DNA of 64,000 nt, from positions 1 through 64,000 of the forward strand of contig JAWZYV010019541.1 of assembly GCA_038373885.1 (NCBI GenBank), read 5' to 3'. Positions 10,430-22,356 of this stretch are shown in pieces. The notes beneath the pieces are model-generated. The model saw only the letters and a list, made by a program, of their open reading frames with translations. It did no database searches and was not told the DNA's origin. The DNA is from Cheiracanthium punctorium. Taxonomy: Eukaryota; Arthropoda; Arachnida; Araneae; Cheiracanthiidae. How positions within the stretch are numbered: the stretch's first letter is position 1; each line of letters opens with the position of its first letter. Made by a program: the position numbers and the translations under genes.

Positions 10430-11240
10430 AATTTTTCTTAATTTTGAGCATTTTCCAGTTCGATTTGAACTTTTACTGGCCTAGGTACTGTTTCGGTCAA
10501 TCGTCCTTTTTCTGTTTCAAATAACGCACGTTTCAAATTCTCGCCATCTTGAAACCGACCGCCATTTTTTTTAGCCGAGCGCGTCCTTTCGCACTCAAGC
10601 CATTTCCTGCGCAAGTGGCTGTGGAAGGTTCTCGAAGGACGCCAACATGCTGGCGATCGCTGATTGGCTGATAGGGCAGCATTCTCAGTAGCGTGGCTGG
10701 GTACGGGGACGCAATCAAGCAGTTGAGTGGGAATCGCCGATCGAGAAGGAAGTCGAGTGAAAGTGTGCTCCCGCGGGTTCGCCCGCAAATGACATCCCTG
10801 TGTAGCTAGGCCTTTTCAACATCTGCTGAGCAGTTCTGCACCATGGTAGCTGAAGCATAAAGGAGAGTAAAAAGCCAGACTTCGATGAATAAGGTGAAAC
10901 ATCAGATGCCCTGAGTGGAGACTCGCAGCCATGTCCCACGGATTGAGGTGACTTTGTTCCTTTTTTTTTCCATCTTCTTCCCCGTGATGTGACCGTTGCC
11001 AGGCTGGGATAATATTCCAACATCGTGACGTTATGTCATCGCCGGCTTTGCTGTGACCACCGTGTGCAGGACTGGCAAGGCCTCTTTGAAGCTAATCCCT
11101 GTTATTTCCCCGCCATGTGTCAGAACTACGATCCAGAGAAGAAATAGCCAGCTATGACAGGAGTTGTTATGTGCGCCATTTTGGCGTATGCGTCATGTTC
11201 TACATCCCCCTTAACATTGTTTTTTTTTTAGTGCTCTGTC
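10430..11240. promoter_or_regulatory. GC- and CpG-rich promoter-like island in FAM135 intron
   Basis: A block of near-50% GC in AT-rich surroundings. It contains a three-unit heat-shock element (10624-10636), an inverted CCAAT box (ATTGG, 10663-10667), two ATGGCG/AAGATGGCG YY1-like motifs on the minus strand near 10545-10570, and a CRE-like TGACGT near 11026. To the right the sequence becomes T-rich and reaches an AATAAA at 11948. It could be an alternative promoter, a nested non-coding transcript, or an unrecognised solo LTR. Confidence 0.35.
10624..10636. promoter_or_regulatory. heat-shock element
   Basis: GAAGGTTCTCGAA is a perfect nGAAnnTTCnnGAAn array, the binding site of trimeric heat-shock factor. 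It lies 27 bp from an inverted CCAAT box. The match is exact, but its function is inferred. Confidence 0.45.
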
Positions 11241-11325
11241 CCCTCCTTTTTTTTTTTTTTAAACTTTTTTTGTAATATTTTAGGTGCTCCTTAATCCATT
11301 TTTTATTTTCTTTTTACAAAAAACG

Positions 11326-11329
<4 letters not shown>

Positions 11330-11365
<36 letters not shown>
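11330..11365. repeat. long poly-T tract
   Basis: An uninterrupted run of about 36 T, which could be the reverse of a retroposon poly-A tail; no retroposon body was identified beside it. Confidence 0.7.
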
Positions 11366-11366
<1 letters not shown>

Positions 11367-12888
11367 GAAGAATGTATTTAGTGCCATAAGTATTATTTTG
11401 AAAGCAAATTTCTAATTATCATGTGTAAACGATCTTTTCAATAACCTTTGGAGAGGCCTCTCATAAGTTTTTTTTTTTTGTATCATCTTGTAGTCTACCA
11501 CTTCTGAAAATTATAAACCTTGGCAAATGCTGATCAGTATCTCAGTTTAGTAATACGTGTGTTAGTGGGCAAAATAATGTACTAGTGCATGAGACTGTTG
11601 CTGCTATTAAACTGTTTCTGTTATGAGCAATCTATCCGATTTTTCTGTTTAAATTAAGAGTGTATTTGAGTAATATTTTGACATTGGATACTGGCTCAAG
11701 CAGCAAAATTTAACTAATTTAAATGTGATGCAATCTCTTACCTTTTTGTTCGACCATTTTGTTGCCTAAGATCTAGAAGTATTAAGTTTATTTAAATGTG
11801 TAAGCCATAAGAGTAAATTTGCAGCCGAATACAATGTATTTCTTGTTCTCACGATCCTGGTTTCAATAGATAATTTCTATACAGCAGCTGTGCCATTTGT
11901 CTATAGTGCTCATTAAGTTTTATATCCTATGTTTCCAGATTTCTTTAAATAAATGTGGTTTATTCTTGCAAAAATGTCTCATTATTGTCTGTGCATGTTT
12001 CTCCCTCACCAAGTTCCTTTTCAGCTGAGGCCCCTCCGGCCGTAACCTGGGGTTCGGGTTAAATTTTTGGTGCTTTGCCGTTACATTTTGAACACAACGC
12101 AATCTTTCGAATCTTTTTTTAATATACATCTTAAATTCTTTTTGCAACACGGCACTGTCTCGTTTTAAAAACTCATACATATTAATGTTCTATGAAAGCA
12201 CTTGCATTATCTTTGAATTCTTCATTCAGCAACACTGCACCTTTGAGTACAATTAATTTAAATGTAATAAGCGAACCAAGCCGTATTTACTTTTGGTTTT
12301 ATCACTTGGTTTTATCATTTAAAAATCAGGAAGTCCCACGTGGCTTTGTTATAAAATATGGATTTTTTTTTATGTGCGCACGTGGTTGGAGAAAGGATTC
12401 TTCCAAGCGAAGTGCAAAAGCAAGAATGTCTTCTATTCTGTGCATTCCTACTGAAGTGAGTCACTCCGGTTTGCAGGCGTGTCTGCTGCATCTGCCATTT
12501 CGTGGGATTAGTGTCAAATTATTCACAATAGAATGATGTAAAAGGGGTGAGGGGAGGGGGGGGGGGAGGGGATACGTTTTGCCGTTCTTTTTTCCGAGTG
12601 AATTTTAAATTCTGTCCATGTATTTTGGAGAGAGTAAGAAACAGTAATTGTAACCCAAAACACATAAATTTAATAAAATAAAAAGTGGCAAACGTAATGA
12701 ATTTTTTTCATCTCCACTTTCTTAAATTGAGTCGCCACGTGGCGAATGGCGACCGCGAATCTTGACCTTTATGGTCAGCTGAATAATGTAAATCATACAA
12801 AAGTAATTTAAAAGTAAGTGGTATGAGTGCTTATGTTTAAAACAAATTACATTCTTATTTTATTGTAACACCAGTAGTTCTTCAAGTA
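11366..12888. other. no gene seen
   Basis: Contains an AATAAA with downstream GTGGTTTATTC (11948-11965) and a G run at 12550-12569. Minus ORF 11920-12180 (86 aa, basic) and plus ORF 12192-12536 have no recognisable domain and atypical composition; neither is called. Confidence 0.45.
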
Positions 12889-13589
12889 CAGTAGAAGACC
12901 CAAAATCCGCACAGCTTGGTTCCAGACCTTGTGCAGATTTTAGAATTTTGCGGATTTTGGGTCATAATAGGAAATTTATTCTATTTCCAACCCCCCTCAG
13001 AAAATAATAGAAAAAAAAAATACAATAGAGATCAAGGGAAACAAATCATGTTACTTATAATTAGAATCATGATATAAAAATACAGAGGATTGATGCAATA
13101 TACAAAATTATGAGATTATAGTACAACTTATTTAAACATGTATATTCAATAGTTTAGGACTTAGGGATGTTCTAATTATATTTTTTATTTATTTATTTTT
13201 CATTATTTTCTGTTTGTAACACAGCTTTGTTGCTCTACAAATCTGAGATATTTCTTTCTCACAGCCTAACCTTCATTAAATGTTAATTTATCAACTTTTT
13301 GATCATCCACACTTGTTACTGTGTCAGAGTCTGCGTCATGTGATCATAATTCAGTGTCAATTATGTCACTGTCAGTCATTTGAAAGTTATCAATATTAAG
13401 ATTAGAGCTCACAGACTCCTATAAAATTTTTTTCAAGTGGGAATAGCTTATTTAGTTTTACTTTGTGGTTATACCGTAGTTTTCTGAGCTCGCAGCTGGC
13501 AGGGCAGATTTCATTGTTTACATTGAACAGACAGTGCGGATTTTAGAGCCTTGCGGATTTCGGATCGGCGGATTTTGGGTCTTCTACTG
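12889..13589. mobile_element. pogo-like non-autonomous DNA transposon, 701 bp
   Basis: Perfect inverted ends of at least 22 bp beginning CAGTAGAAGACCCAAAATCC, flanked by TA on both sides (12887-12888, 13590-13591). Subterminal repeats of GCGGATTTTGGGTC and TGCGGATTTTAGA lie inside both ends. No transposase ORF. Confidence 0.88.
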
Positions 13590-13687
13590 TAAATAAACAA
13601 ATTATAGTACTTTATACTGGTAGTAAAAGTTATGGATAGATGATGTAAGGGAAACCTTAACTTTTAAGCTTAAAAGGAAAAAAGGTA

Positions 13688-14090
13688 TTAGGTTGTAACG
13701 AAAGTTTCCCGCCACCGCAAACTTCGTCAGCACACAGTTCTTGTTGGCGTATTTGCTCATATTTTGTCAAACGATTTTTGGCATTTGAAAGAAAGAGGTT
13801 TACTTTATAACACTGTGTTGTGAAATCTGTAAAAAATATAGTTATCATTAAGTATAAGGTGTCTCAAATAGAACTATCACTCTAGAGGATTAGAACCATC
13901 ATTTACTTCCAGTTGTGTTGCAAAAAGTCAGCTACATAATATCAACGAATTATGAGTACAGCTTTAAGTACTATTGTTGTATCATGTGACACTGTGCAGG
14001 TTTGGTACCGAAAGTTCAAAAACAGTTATCTTAGGAGTTAGAAGTTAGTATTTCAGGCAGATATGGCGGAAAACTTTCGTTACAACCTGA
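13688..14090 (+). mobile_element. mariner-derived element, 403 bp, with transposase relic
   Basis: 26-bp inverted ends TTAGGTTGTAACGAAAGTTT.. and their complement, within TA (13686-13687, 14091-14092). (T/C)(T/C)AGGTTG starts are typical of mariner. Near 13985-14030 the + strand reads DTVQVWYRKFKN, resembling the recognition-helix part of the mariner N-terminal helix-turn-helix (TVQRWFxKFRxG). The catalytic domain is deleted, so this is an internally deleted mariner. Confidence 0.82.
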
Positions 14091-16049
14091 TAATTTAAAT
14101 ATGTTCTACAGGGGATAAATATATCTTATATAATACAGTCATGTTGAATCCAATGTATAGTAGGATATCTTTCAAATCTGACGATTAAAACAGGACAATG
14201 TCTCACTGGCATTGGCTTAAGTGGCTGGTTATCCAGGTATTTATAGGGTGTGCTTTATCCCAACCCCTTTGAGGGCTTCATTTCCTATTCTTGAAATAGA
14301 AAATCCAATTTTTCGGAAGTGGGCGAAAATTTTTCTGTAGCCTACTCTAGCCCCTACACAGCTACCCAAATGCTCGAAGGACTAATAAGTCCTTGAAAGT
14401 GTAACTATTACATGGTGACAATAATAACAGTTTTCGTCATTTTCATTTCTCCAGTCATATTCAAACTTTATTAAAAACACCAAAAAAAAAAAATAAATAA
14501 ATAAAAAGACTATTTAGGTCAAGACAATAAACTAGATAACTTTTGCAGCCTTTACATTGCAGTGAATTATTGTTAATAAGTTTATTTAGTAAAATCAGCA
14601 ATTTTGTTTCTAGCATTCTCCTGGTCTATTTTTTTTTTTTTTTTGGCCATGAGTTATATGTTGTATCTGACCTGCCATCTACTGACATATATGTACATAT
14701 CATTACATTAGCAGTTTGTCCACCAGCAACAAAAAAGGAGTCTTTTGCTACTAAATTAAAGATAGTGCAACTTGGTACACTTTTTTGATTAAAAAATACG
14801 ACTTTCACTTTAGGCAACTGATTTGGAAATCGGAAAAATGACACATTATATTCTTTATTATTTCTGTTCCCTTTCTAAGCTTTATCTGCTATCATACTGA
14901 TTCCTAGAAGCCTCCCTAGGACTGTCTATTAGTATTCAAAAAGTTGTCCTGAGGTACTAAGCAGTGTTTTGGTCATCATGATACATTTTGGTATTCAGTA
15001 AAAGTTTTATGTATGCAAGAAAACTAGAAAATAACAATGTTAAAGAGATTTTTCTTTTAATTATTCCATTTAGTACTTTTTTTTTACTTAGTATTGTCAC
15101 TAGAAATTTTTAATTTTTATTTGTATTTAATGAGTGTATGATGCGTGAGAAGCGTGAATATATGTATGTGAGAGAGAACATGAAAATATTCTGAGCTAGT
15201 TAAAAAAGAGAAAAAAAGAAAAAAAGATTCTTTCTTCTTGTGTCCCCCTTTTTTTATGCTATAATACCACTAATAAATTTTGAGCTAAATTTAGGGGGCA
15301 AAAAAAAAAAAAAAATTTATTTTGGCTACTAAAATCAAGAAATAAAAAGTATACTTTTTGGGCTACTTTTTCATGTTGTTGAGGATACTAATGTTACTGG
15401 TTACTGTTTTTGCCTCCTCACAGTGGGGATACCCTGCATTAGTGCATTTTACTGTTTTAATGCAGTAGATTGTTGCTTTTCATCTAATTTATATTGTATG
15501 TATTTTTGACTGTCACATCTAATTTACTAAAATCACAGGCAACATTTTTTGAAAAACATGTGTATTTTTTGAAGTGTTATGTCTCAGGAACAATTAGACA
15601 TACAGAGTTACTGTTGGGCTCAAATTTTTGCAAAAATATTCAAATTGTCTAATTAAAAGTCTGTGTTGAACTTTTTCCTTAAAATGCATATTTTAAGTTA
15701 TTTGGCAAAAACAGAAAATTCTTGTAGTTTCTTCACAGATTTTGAAGCTGCAAACTTGGAACACCACAGGTACAAATCCTGAGACACATTGAAAAAAAAA
15801 AAGAAAAAAAAATAGATTGGATTCAATTTGATTTTGGCAATATGGCTGATTATTTACAAGAGTGATCTAGGACAAGGAGGGGGATGACCTCCATGGGAGA
15901 CTTTATAACAGGTTCTAACCTATATTTATGCAATGTTTCAGAGAAAACCACAGTAAACTCCAAACGGCTAGGTCGACTGATGCAACCTTGGTTTAAACCA
16001 GACACCTTCCGTCTCTCAGTTAAGAGCATTCTGGACTCGGCCACTGGCC

Positions 16050-16087
<38 letters not shown>

Positions 16088-16347
16088 CATCTTTTTTTTT
16101 TCTCCAATTTTAGAATCTAAAATGATTATCCTATATTTTAATTCCATGTTTTGAAATGACGAAAATGTATTTTCTTACTTAATTTATCATTATGTGTCTT
16201 AAGTGATTGCTGAAAAAAATGTCATCATGTGATTTTGATATCTCAAAATAGATTTCTTTCTTTTTTTTTTTAACTCTCATGGTGTAAATGTATTCTGCTT
16301 AAAATTTCATTTATTTATTAGTATTAATATTTCTATTTATCTTACAG
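14091..16347. other. intron sequence, low complexity
   Basis: AT-rich with homopolymers: A runs near 14484, 15301 and 16056-16082, and T runs near 14630. No exon, RNA gene or transposon end recognised until the FAM135 acceptor at 16347. Confidence 0.5.
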
Positions 16348-16487
16348 CATGCTCATTGGTATTTCCTGCTTGCATTGTAAATGGGACTGCTGTCAGTAAA
16401 ACCTTTCAAATTCTGTACAAAAATGAAGAAGTTATTTTGGATGATATAATTATTTTTAAAGTTCATACATTCCTTGAAGGACATAGG
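16348..16487 (+). CDS. FAM135: FAM135 exon, 140 nt
   Basis: Acceptor TTTATCTTACAG and donor GTAATGTG. It reads, after completing the split Ser, CSLVFPACIVNGTAVSKTFQ followed by ILYKNEEVILDDIIIFKVHT. SKTFQILYKNEEV..(N/D)D..IFKV is a near-exact FAM135 signature shared with vertebrate FAM135A and FAM135B. The 46 full codons end in phase 0, matching the next exon. The preceding intron is 7,930 bp and the following one 22,864 bp. This is the exon that best identifies the gene. Confidence 0.94.
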
Positions 16488-17681
16488 GTAATGTGGGTAT
16501 TTTCATCTTATGTATTTCTTATTTAAACAATTAAAGATCTGTATATTGGATACACCAGAAAATAACAGCAGATGTTATGTATCCAGTTGTCTCTCCTTTG
16601 TTTGGCAATTTACATTTAGCATTAGAGTCCATATTAACTCATGCAGAACAAGGGAAAGCTAAATAATACCAACCTATGTTTGACAAATGCACTAAAATTA
16701 TATTACTATCAGATAAATATTATATGCTACTCACACACTACATGTTTATACAATATGATATTCCTAGGAACAAAATTTATTTCAGTGATTAAAATTTAGC
16801 ACTTTAGTTATAAGTGTCTGCAGGATGTAGCACCACCAATTTCCATTGAGTGCTGATCGTATCATTGATGGTTTGAATCAATGCTGTCCTTCAGAAATTG
16901 TCCTTTTTGAAGCTGATCTGCAATTTCACATTAGAAGACTAGCTAGCCTAGTCAAATATTACAACAAACATACCAGTTATTGTCAATATAATAAAACTTC
17001 AAAATATCTAAATAAATAGACAATCAATCTAAAGAATTAAGAAAAATTCTCCTTTTAGTCAAGTTATGTCTCAGCACTACTTACTGAAAATGTAGAGCCA
17101 CATTCTCTTCACTGTTGTTTGAATCCAACGGAAGAATTTTCCAAGGTTCACTTCTGCTCCTGTTAATGAGAAGGAATTTTTGCAAGATCGTATCAAACAA
17201 TTTGCCTTTGAAATCATAAATAAAATGACTGAAAGTAACATTAAGATGACACTGATGCAAGTAAAATTGATGATCTTGCAGGTAGCAACATTTGCATTGA
17301 AACTCCTGCGAATAGAATTTCTCTATGCCTATGCAATAGGGCGGAGCATAAAAAAAAAGTTTTCGATTTTGTTTCTGTCCTAGTGATGAAAAGTTGTGTA
17401 CTAGTGGGTAGGTCATGTGTGCAAAATTTTAAGGAATAAAAAAATTTTCCAAATGCCAAAACTCTAATTCCAAAATGCCTGTGAAGTTTGTCAGATTTTA
17501 ATCAAATTATAAATAATATTAATTTTCTTTTTTTTTTCTATGCAGCTCTTCGCTCTTTTCTCAATTAAAATTCAGAAAATACCTAGAACTCACCAGGAGG
17601 AGGTGGCTGTATTGCGAGTTCCACCCGTGGCCACCCAACCATATGGGCATTTAAGTATCTTGTCTTGCACTTATTTCAGTT
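16488..17681. other. intron sequence with unassigned ORFs
   Basis: 17081-17416 is open on the minus strand (111 aa) with a Cys/His-containing stretch CKCCYLQDHQFYLHQCH that loosely resembles a zinc finger, but spacing and neighbours do not support a named domain. The right part (17480-17680) is the 3' flank of the pseudogene starting at 17682. Confidence 0.35.
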
Positions 17682-17875
17682 TTACGCGATACTCACATTT
17701 GATTTCAAATGAGGCATAACTTTTCTGGACTCTAATCGCATTCTAATTAACCCGTCTCGGATATCTTCTCCACACACAGCTGCAGAAACTACAGTTACGA
17801 GTTTCACAAAACGTTTAACATTTTGTGTGTGGCATGGAAATTTTAGACTTTCCAGGTGTTTATCTACAGACACTC
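17682..17875 (-). pseudogene. uncharacterised arthropod protein family, C-terminal fragment (D)
   Basis: Reads HLESLKFPCHTQNVKRFVKL, then VTVVSAAVCGEDIRDGLIRM. I recall a widespread, unnamed arthropod protein family, perhaps transposon-linked, with (P)CH(T/S)Q.VER.VKLVTEAS..VCG...RDGFIR..L.SR..MP. Its upstream continuation is at 24088-24868, beyond the BEL/Pao insertion; the two sides join in frame when the element and one CACTC copy are removed. No known function. Confidence 0.6.
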
Positions 17876-18158
17876 TGAAGAAATCCATTCGAATTCTAAA
17901 ATAACTCGGCTTTGAAAATAATCAGGTTTTTCTTTTCTTATTTTATTAACCACACGACAAATATACTATTTACAACACATATACAGATCCATAAAACAAA
18001 TCGAAGGAACATTTTAAACTCTACAGTTTCATCTTAAAACATGGCATTTTTAACTGCGTAGTAGCAGGGTCTGAAAAAAAAATCGCAACAAAAAAATATT
18101 TCCCCACCGGCGCCCCTCGTGCAGGGAAAAACAGACACGACTCTTCGGAGTCGCAACA
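17876..18158 (-). repeat. BEL/Pao 3' LTR
   Basis: 283 bp, starting TGAAGAAATCC on the + strand and ending GGAGTCGCAACA. It differs from the partner LTR at only two positions, G/A within AATC(G/A)CAAC and A/G within TCGC(A/G)ACA. Confidence 0.96.
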
Positions 18159-18388
18159 TCCTCGCGCCCCGATGAAGATATTCATCCACATTTTCACTTG
18201 AATACAATTTAGAAAATATAAAATACCAATACAACAACACAATATAAAAACTCAATGTCCAAATGAATACAATGAAATATAGCAAGAAATAACTTGACAC
18301 ACAAACCTTTAAACATACTTTTCTAATACAAAAAATTCTAATCTCTTCTTTTTAATGTTTTTTTTTTTTTTTTTTAATAAAAAAAAAG

Positions 18389-19978
18389 TTAATACCTGAG
18401 TTCAAGGTGGTAGAGAAGTTGAATTGGCCGTTTGATCTGACCTGAAGCAGTCTGCAGAGTGACACTTCTTACCTTTTGATCTCGTCCTCTATGAACGTTA
18501 ATGACCTTACCAATTTTCCACATCTGGCGTGGTGCTTTATCCTCACCTACAAGTACTAAGTCATTTATATTAAATTCAACATTTGGAATCATAGGATTTA
18601 TGAAATTACAACTTTTAAGTTGGAGAAGATATTCTCCCTTCCATCGTTTCCAAAAGGCATTTAACAGTTTTTCTCGGTACAAGAATCTTCTCACAAGATT
18701 GTTTTTGTCAATGTTCTGTGGATTGATAGAGCCAGCCCAATGAGGTAAGGCGGTAGACCTCTTACCCGTCAAAAAATTGGAAGGAGAGAGGGAATGGTAC
18801 CTCAGGTTCGTTGTACACGTACGTTATAGGCCTAGAATTCAAAATTGACTCTGTTTCTGCCAAAATGGTTAATAATTCCTCAAAATTTAAGTGAGCCCTC
18901 CCCAAAATTTTCCTCAAAATGGCCTTTGTCATTTTCACCATTCTCTCCCAGTAACCTCCCCCACCAGGCTGCTCGTTCAACAATATATTTCCATTTAATA
19001 CCCTTTTTACCAAAGAATTGTTGAACTGATTTTTTTTTAAGGTTACCGTATAAAGTTTTCAGTTCGAGTTCAGTTCTTTTAAAAGTTTTTGCGTTATCGG
19101 ATTGAACAATTCTGCATATACCTCTTCTTGATATAAAACGTCTAAACGCTAAAAGGAAGTCCTCAGTGCTCAGGCTGGATACGGCTTCTAGATGGAGTGC
19201 GCGCGTAACCGCGCAGGTAAACAGAGCAATGTACACTTTGTCCTTGTCCTTTGTATACAGAGGTCCTGCAAAATCCACTCTGGTGATCTCAAATGGATTT
19301 GATTCATTAATTCTGTCGACTGGAAGCGGTGTAATTACTTGACTGCCCCTTTTGGCCTTGTATCGTCTGCACACGAAGCATTTGTGGAGGCAAGTCTTTA
19401 CGGCTTGTCTGCTGCGGATGATCCAGTATTTTTCTCTTACTTGCGTAAGAATGTCAGAAACACCAGAATGGAACACATTTTCGTGTTCATTCATAATTAC
19501 GAGGTCGATGAATCTTGATTTAAAAGGTAGAATCATAGGATGTTTTTCGTAAAACTTAAAGTCAGAGTTCTGCAATCTGCCTCCAAGGCAAATAAGTTTA
19601 TCAGTATTTAGACTTGGGTTTAAGCTGAAAAGTTTTGATTCTGGACTAATGGGTGTCTGTTCTTTTAACTGATCATATTCCCTTGGGAATTCTACTCGTT
19701 GTGTCATACGCACCCAATATTTTTCAGCTTCTTCCAATTCTTCGGTACTTGGGGTACCTGATCTCTTTTGTAAATTAAATTTATTTGATTTGCAATTGTT
19801 AATGAATCGATGAATGTACGCTGTGATTCTCAAGATTTTGTTTAGATTGTTAAATTTGTTTAAATCAATAAGAGGTTCCTTAGACTCCTGGCACAGCTGC
19901 AGAAGGACTGGTAATTTTCTTTTTTCCTTTTGAACTTCTTCCAAGTCAATTTCTTCCATCATATTGTTTACTGGAACA
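18389..19978 (-). CDS. BEL/Pao integrase and C-terminal domain
   Basis: Zinc-binding H2C2 part (NEHENVFHSG ... CLHKCFVCRRYKA), core with VDFAGPL (D), QSDNAKTF (D) and IVERAAWWGR (E), then, after a frameshift near 18955, YWERMVKMTKAILRKILGRA and ILNSRPITYV, and, after another near 18795, GKRSTALPHW and VNDLV-type NINDLVLVGEDKAPRQMWKI with RGRDQKVRSVTLQTASG (DUF5641-like). Inserts cDNA with a 5-bp stagger, which fits the CACTC duplication. Confidence 0.9.
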
Positions 19979-20590
19979 TCATCGTTGAATAACCACGATG
20001 GTGAGCCAATCTTTATCATTGATTAGTGTATTGATACTTATCCCTCTAGTCAGCTTGTCTGCTGGGTTCGTTTTCCCGCTACAATGGTGCCAGTTCATTG
20101 GATTCGTCTTCTCTTTAATTTCGCACACCCTATTTTTCACAAAGGGTTTCCAGTCTTTCGCAAACCCTCGAATCCAATGCAGACAAATGCTTGAGTCTGT
20201 CCACAAGAAGGTGTTGTTTTCCTTTATCATCGGAAAAGTTTTTGTCAAGTACGAAAACAGTCTTGCCCCGATTAATGTTCCAAGCAGCTCTAATCTTGGC
20301 AAGCTAATTTCTTTCAGAGGTGCCAAACGTGATTTAGCTATCACAAAACTAGTTTTGACTATACCTGCACTTTTCATTCTGAAATAAGCCACACAGCCAT
20401 ATACCTTAGGACTCGAATCTGAAAACACGTGGAGTTCCAACTCTGTGATCCTTCCCTCAAAATATTTCCTTGGAATCACCATACTCTGGATGTATGTAAC
20501 TTCTAAGATCCAATTCCTAAATGTTTCACTTAAGTCTGGGGGAAGAGGTTCGTCCCATGGAATTCCCCTCTCCCACAGTTCCTGCATCAT
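19979..20590 (-). CDS. BEL/Pao RNase H region
   Basis: Starts in the shifted frame with MQELWERGIPWDEPLP. Contains LHVFSDSSPKVYGCVAYF (first catalytic D), SLPRLELLGTLIGARL (E), FLWTDSSICLHWI (D) and NPADKLTRGI (late Asp motif), the Pao RNase H/peptidase_A17 pattern. The frame shifts again near 20008 in DWLT..GSPSWL. Confidence 0.88.
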   Translation of the reverse strand: MMQELWERGIPWDEPLPPDLSETFRNWILEVTYIQSMVIPRKYFEGRITELELHVFSDSSPKVYGCVAYFRMKSAGIVKTSFVIAKSRLAPLKEISLPRLELLGTLIGARLFSYLTKTFPMIKENNTFLWTDSSICLHWIRGFAKDWKPFVKNRVCEIKEKTNPMNWHHCSGKTNPADKLTRGISINTLINDKDWLTIVVIQR

Positions 20591-21582
20591 TATTCTGATT
20601 CTGATCTAAAGGGAGTCAAAAGACCCAGTGGGTCAAATACCATACCACTAACACTTAGAACCAATTTTTTGGTAAGAATAGTTTTTATGGTTATTTCAGG
20701 AATGTTCAATGCGACCTTTAGGATGCCGTGATCATTGTCCCATACCAGACCAAGAACCTTTAGAGGAACATTTTCATTTGCCATTTTACGGCATTCAAGA
20801 TTTTGAGAGTTCCAAATTTCGCGTAGTTCTGGCGAATTAGTAACCCACTGTCTCAAGTTCATACTAGCTTCTTCCATTATTTCAGTGGTGTCCCAAGAAA
20901 TTAGTGCTGCCTCTTTCACAGTTTCTGCACCGTCGATTAAATCGTCTACGTAAAGATTTCGTAGAATTTCACAAGCATCTTTATGCTCCTTGAAATACTT
21001 CTGTATGTGATGTTTTATAGTTGCCGCTAACAGGAATGCGCTGCACTTAACCCCGAAGGGAACGCGTTTCATTCTCAAGACCCTGATGCGACAATCACTC
21101 AAATCGAGGTTTGTCCCACACTCTTTTCCCCATAAAAATTGCAAAAATTTACGATCTTCTTCTGCTATACTAATCTCCAAAAATGCTCTCTGAATATCAG
21201 CACAAAATGCTATGGGGCGATATCGAAACCTCAAAATAATTTTAAGTAAATCCGTCTTGAGATTCGGACCACTGTCTAAACATTCATTAAGAGAAAGCTC
21301 ATTTTTGGCCTTAAAAGAGGCATCGTAGCAAATCCTGACTTTAGTCGTTTCCTTTAATTATCTTACTACGCCATGGTGTGGCATAAAATACCCTACGCTA
21401 TTATTGCCAAAATTTGAAGTAACCTCTTCGATAATATCATCATTTAATTGCTCCTTTAGAATATCTTTATACCTTAAATATAATCTCCCACTTCGCCTAA
21501 ATGTATTATTCAAGCTAAACAAACGTCTTTTCGCTACATCATAGTTATTATTTAATTCTCCATGATCCTGTCTCCATAATAA
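20590..21582 (-). CDS. BEL/Pao reverse transcriptase
   Basis: Same frame as protease, with a TAA at 21358-21360 inside the fingers (MPHHGVVR-stop-LKETTKVR). Then VRICYDASFKA, CADIQRAFLEI (catalytic D), VPFGVKCSAFLL, and the active site NLYVDDLIDG, followed by KVLGLVWD and VFDPLGLLTPF. This is the standard Pao-type RVT_1 pattern. The end of the frame (20590) reflects a frameshift near 20605. Confidence 0.9.
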
Positions 21583-22356
21583 TCAAGTCTCGTACCTGCC
21601 ATTTTTATATTTAAGGTTTTGTTCAAACATTTCTAATATTTCTGTGTCTGATTGTGATACTTTCGGTTCTGATATTCCAATTGCTTCCAAATCGCATAAA
21701 CATTTTACCCTATCATTTACATCATCATTAGAAACACTTAAATGAGAAACATGCACTTTCCAACTCTCAGATTCACCCTCTTTACCTTGTATAACAAATC
21801 CAAATATGCTATCTGTAGCCACTAATCGTTTACCTATTCTAACATTTTTTTCTAGTAATATATCCCAAATGTAATCCAATCCGATCAGCAAGTGTATTTG
21901 TGAAAAATTTCCGAGATCAGCTAATTTTATTTGTTTCTGAAATGCTAACTCTCTAACTCATGTCGATGGCACTTCAATTTGCCCTTTCGTAATATAATCA
22001 ATTACGATCGCTTTTATTTTTATCCTATTCTGGGCTTCGAGAATGCTTTCCAGCTCAATTTCTACCACATCATAAGTCTCTTTTTCTGATGTTTTATTAC
22101 CAAAAGTATAAATTAGAAGCGTTTCCGTTTGAAGCACGGGAAGGTTCAATGATTGGACAACCTCACGCGTTATAAAACTACGCGTCGCTCCCCCATCTAA
22201 TAAACAGTGAACTTGCAGCCTTTTCTGCCCAGACTGAGCGACTGCAGTGAATGTTTGAAGATAAACTGACTGGTAGTTATTTTCTTTAATTTTATTTTCT
22301 TCGCAAAATAGGGATAGGGAACTCTCTGTGAGAGTTTCGGTTTCAGGGGGATTCCG
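21583..22356 (-). CDS. BEL/Pao protease region
   Basis: In the frame of the nucleocapsid. The active-site motif is LLDGGATRSFI near 22200-22168, a retropepsin D-(S/G)-G-A variant. Later HLLIGLDYIWDIL and LVATDSIFGFVIQG match the C-terminal DUF1758 pattern. In-frame stops: TGA at 21958-21960 and TGA at 21583-21585 (in GRYET-stop-LLW, where Arg is expected, so likely CGA to TGA). Confidence 0.85.

Noticed and set aside
10438..11023. 116-aa and 102-aa minus ORFs in the GC-rich island
   Set aside because: GC-rich DNA leaves frames open by chance; no domain and no splice support.
17081..17416. Zinc-finger protein on the minus strand
   Set aside because: Cys/His spacing does not fit a known finger and no other coding support exists.
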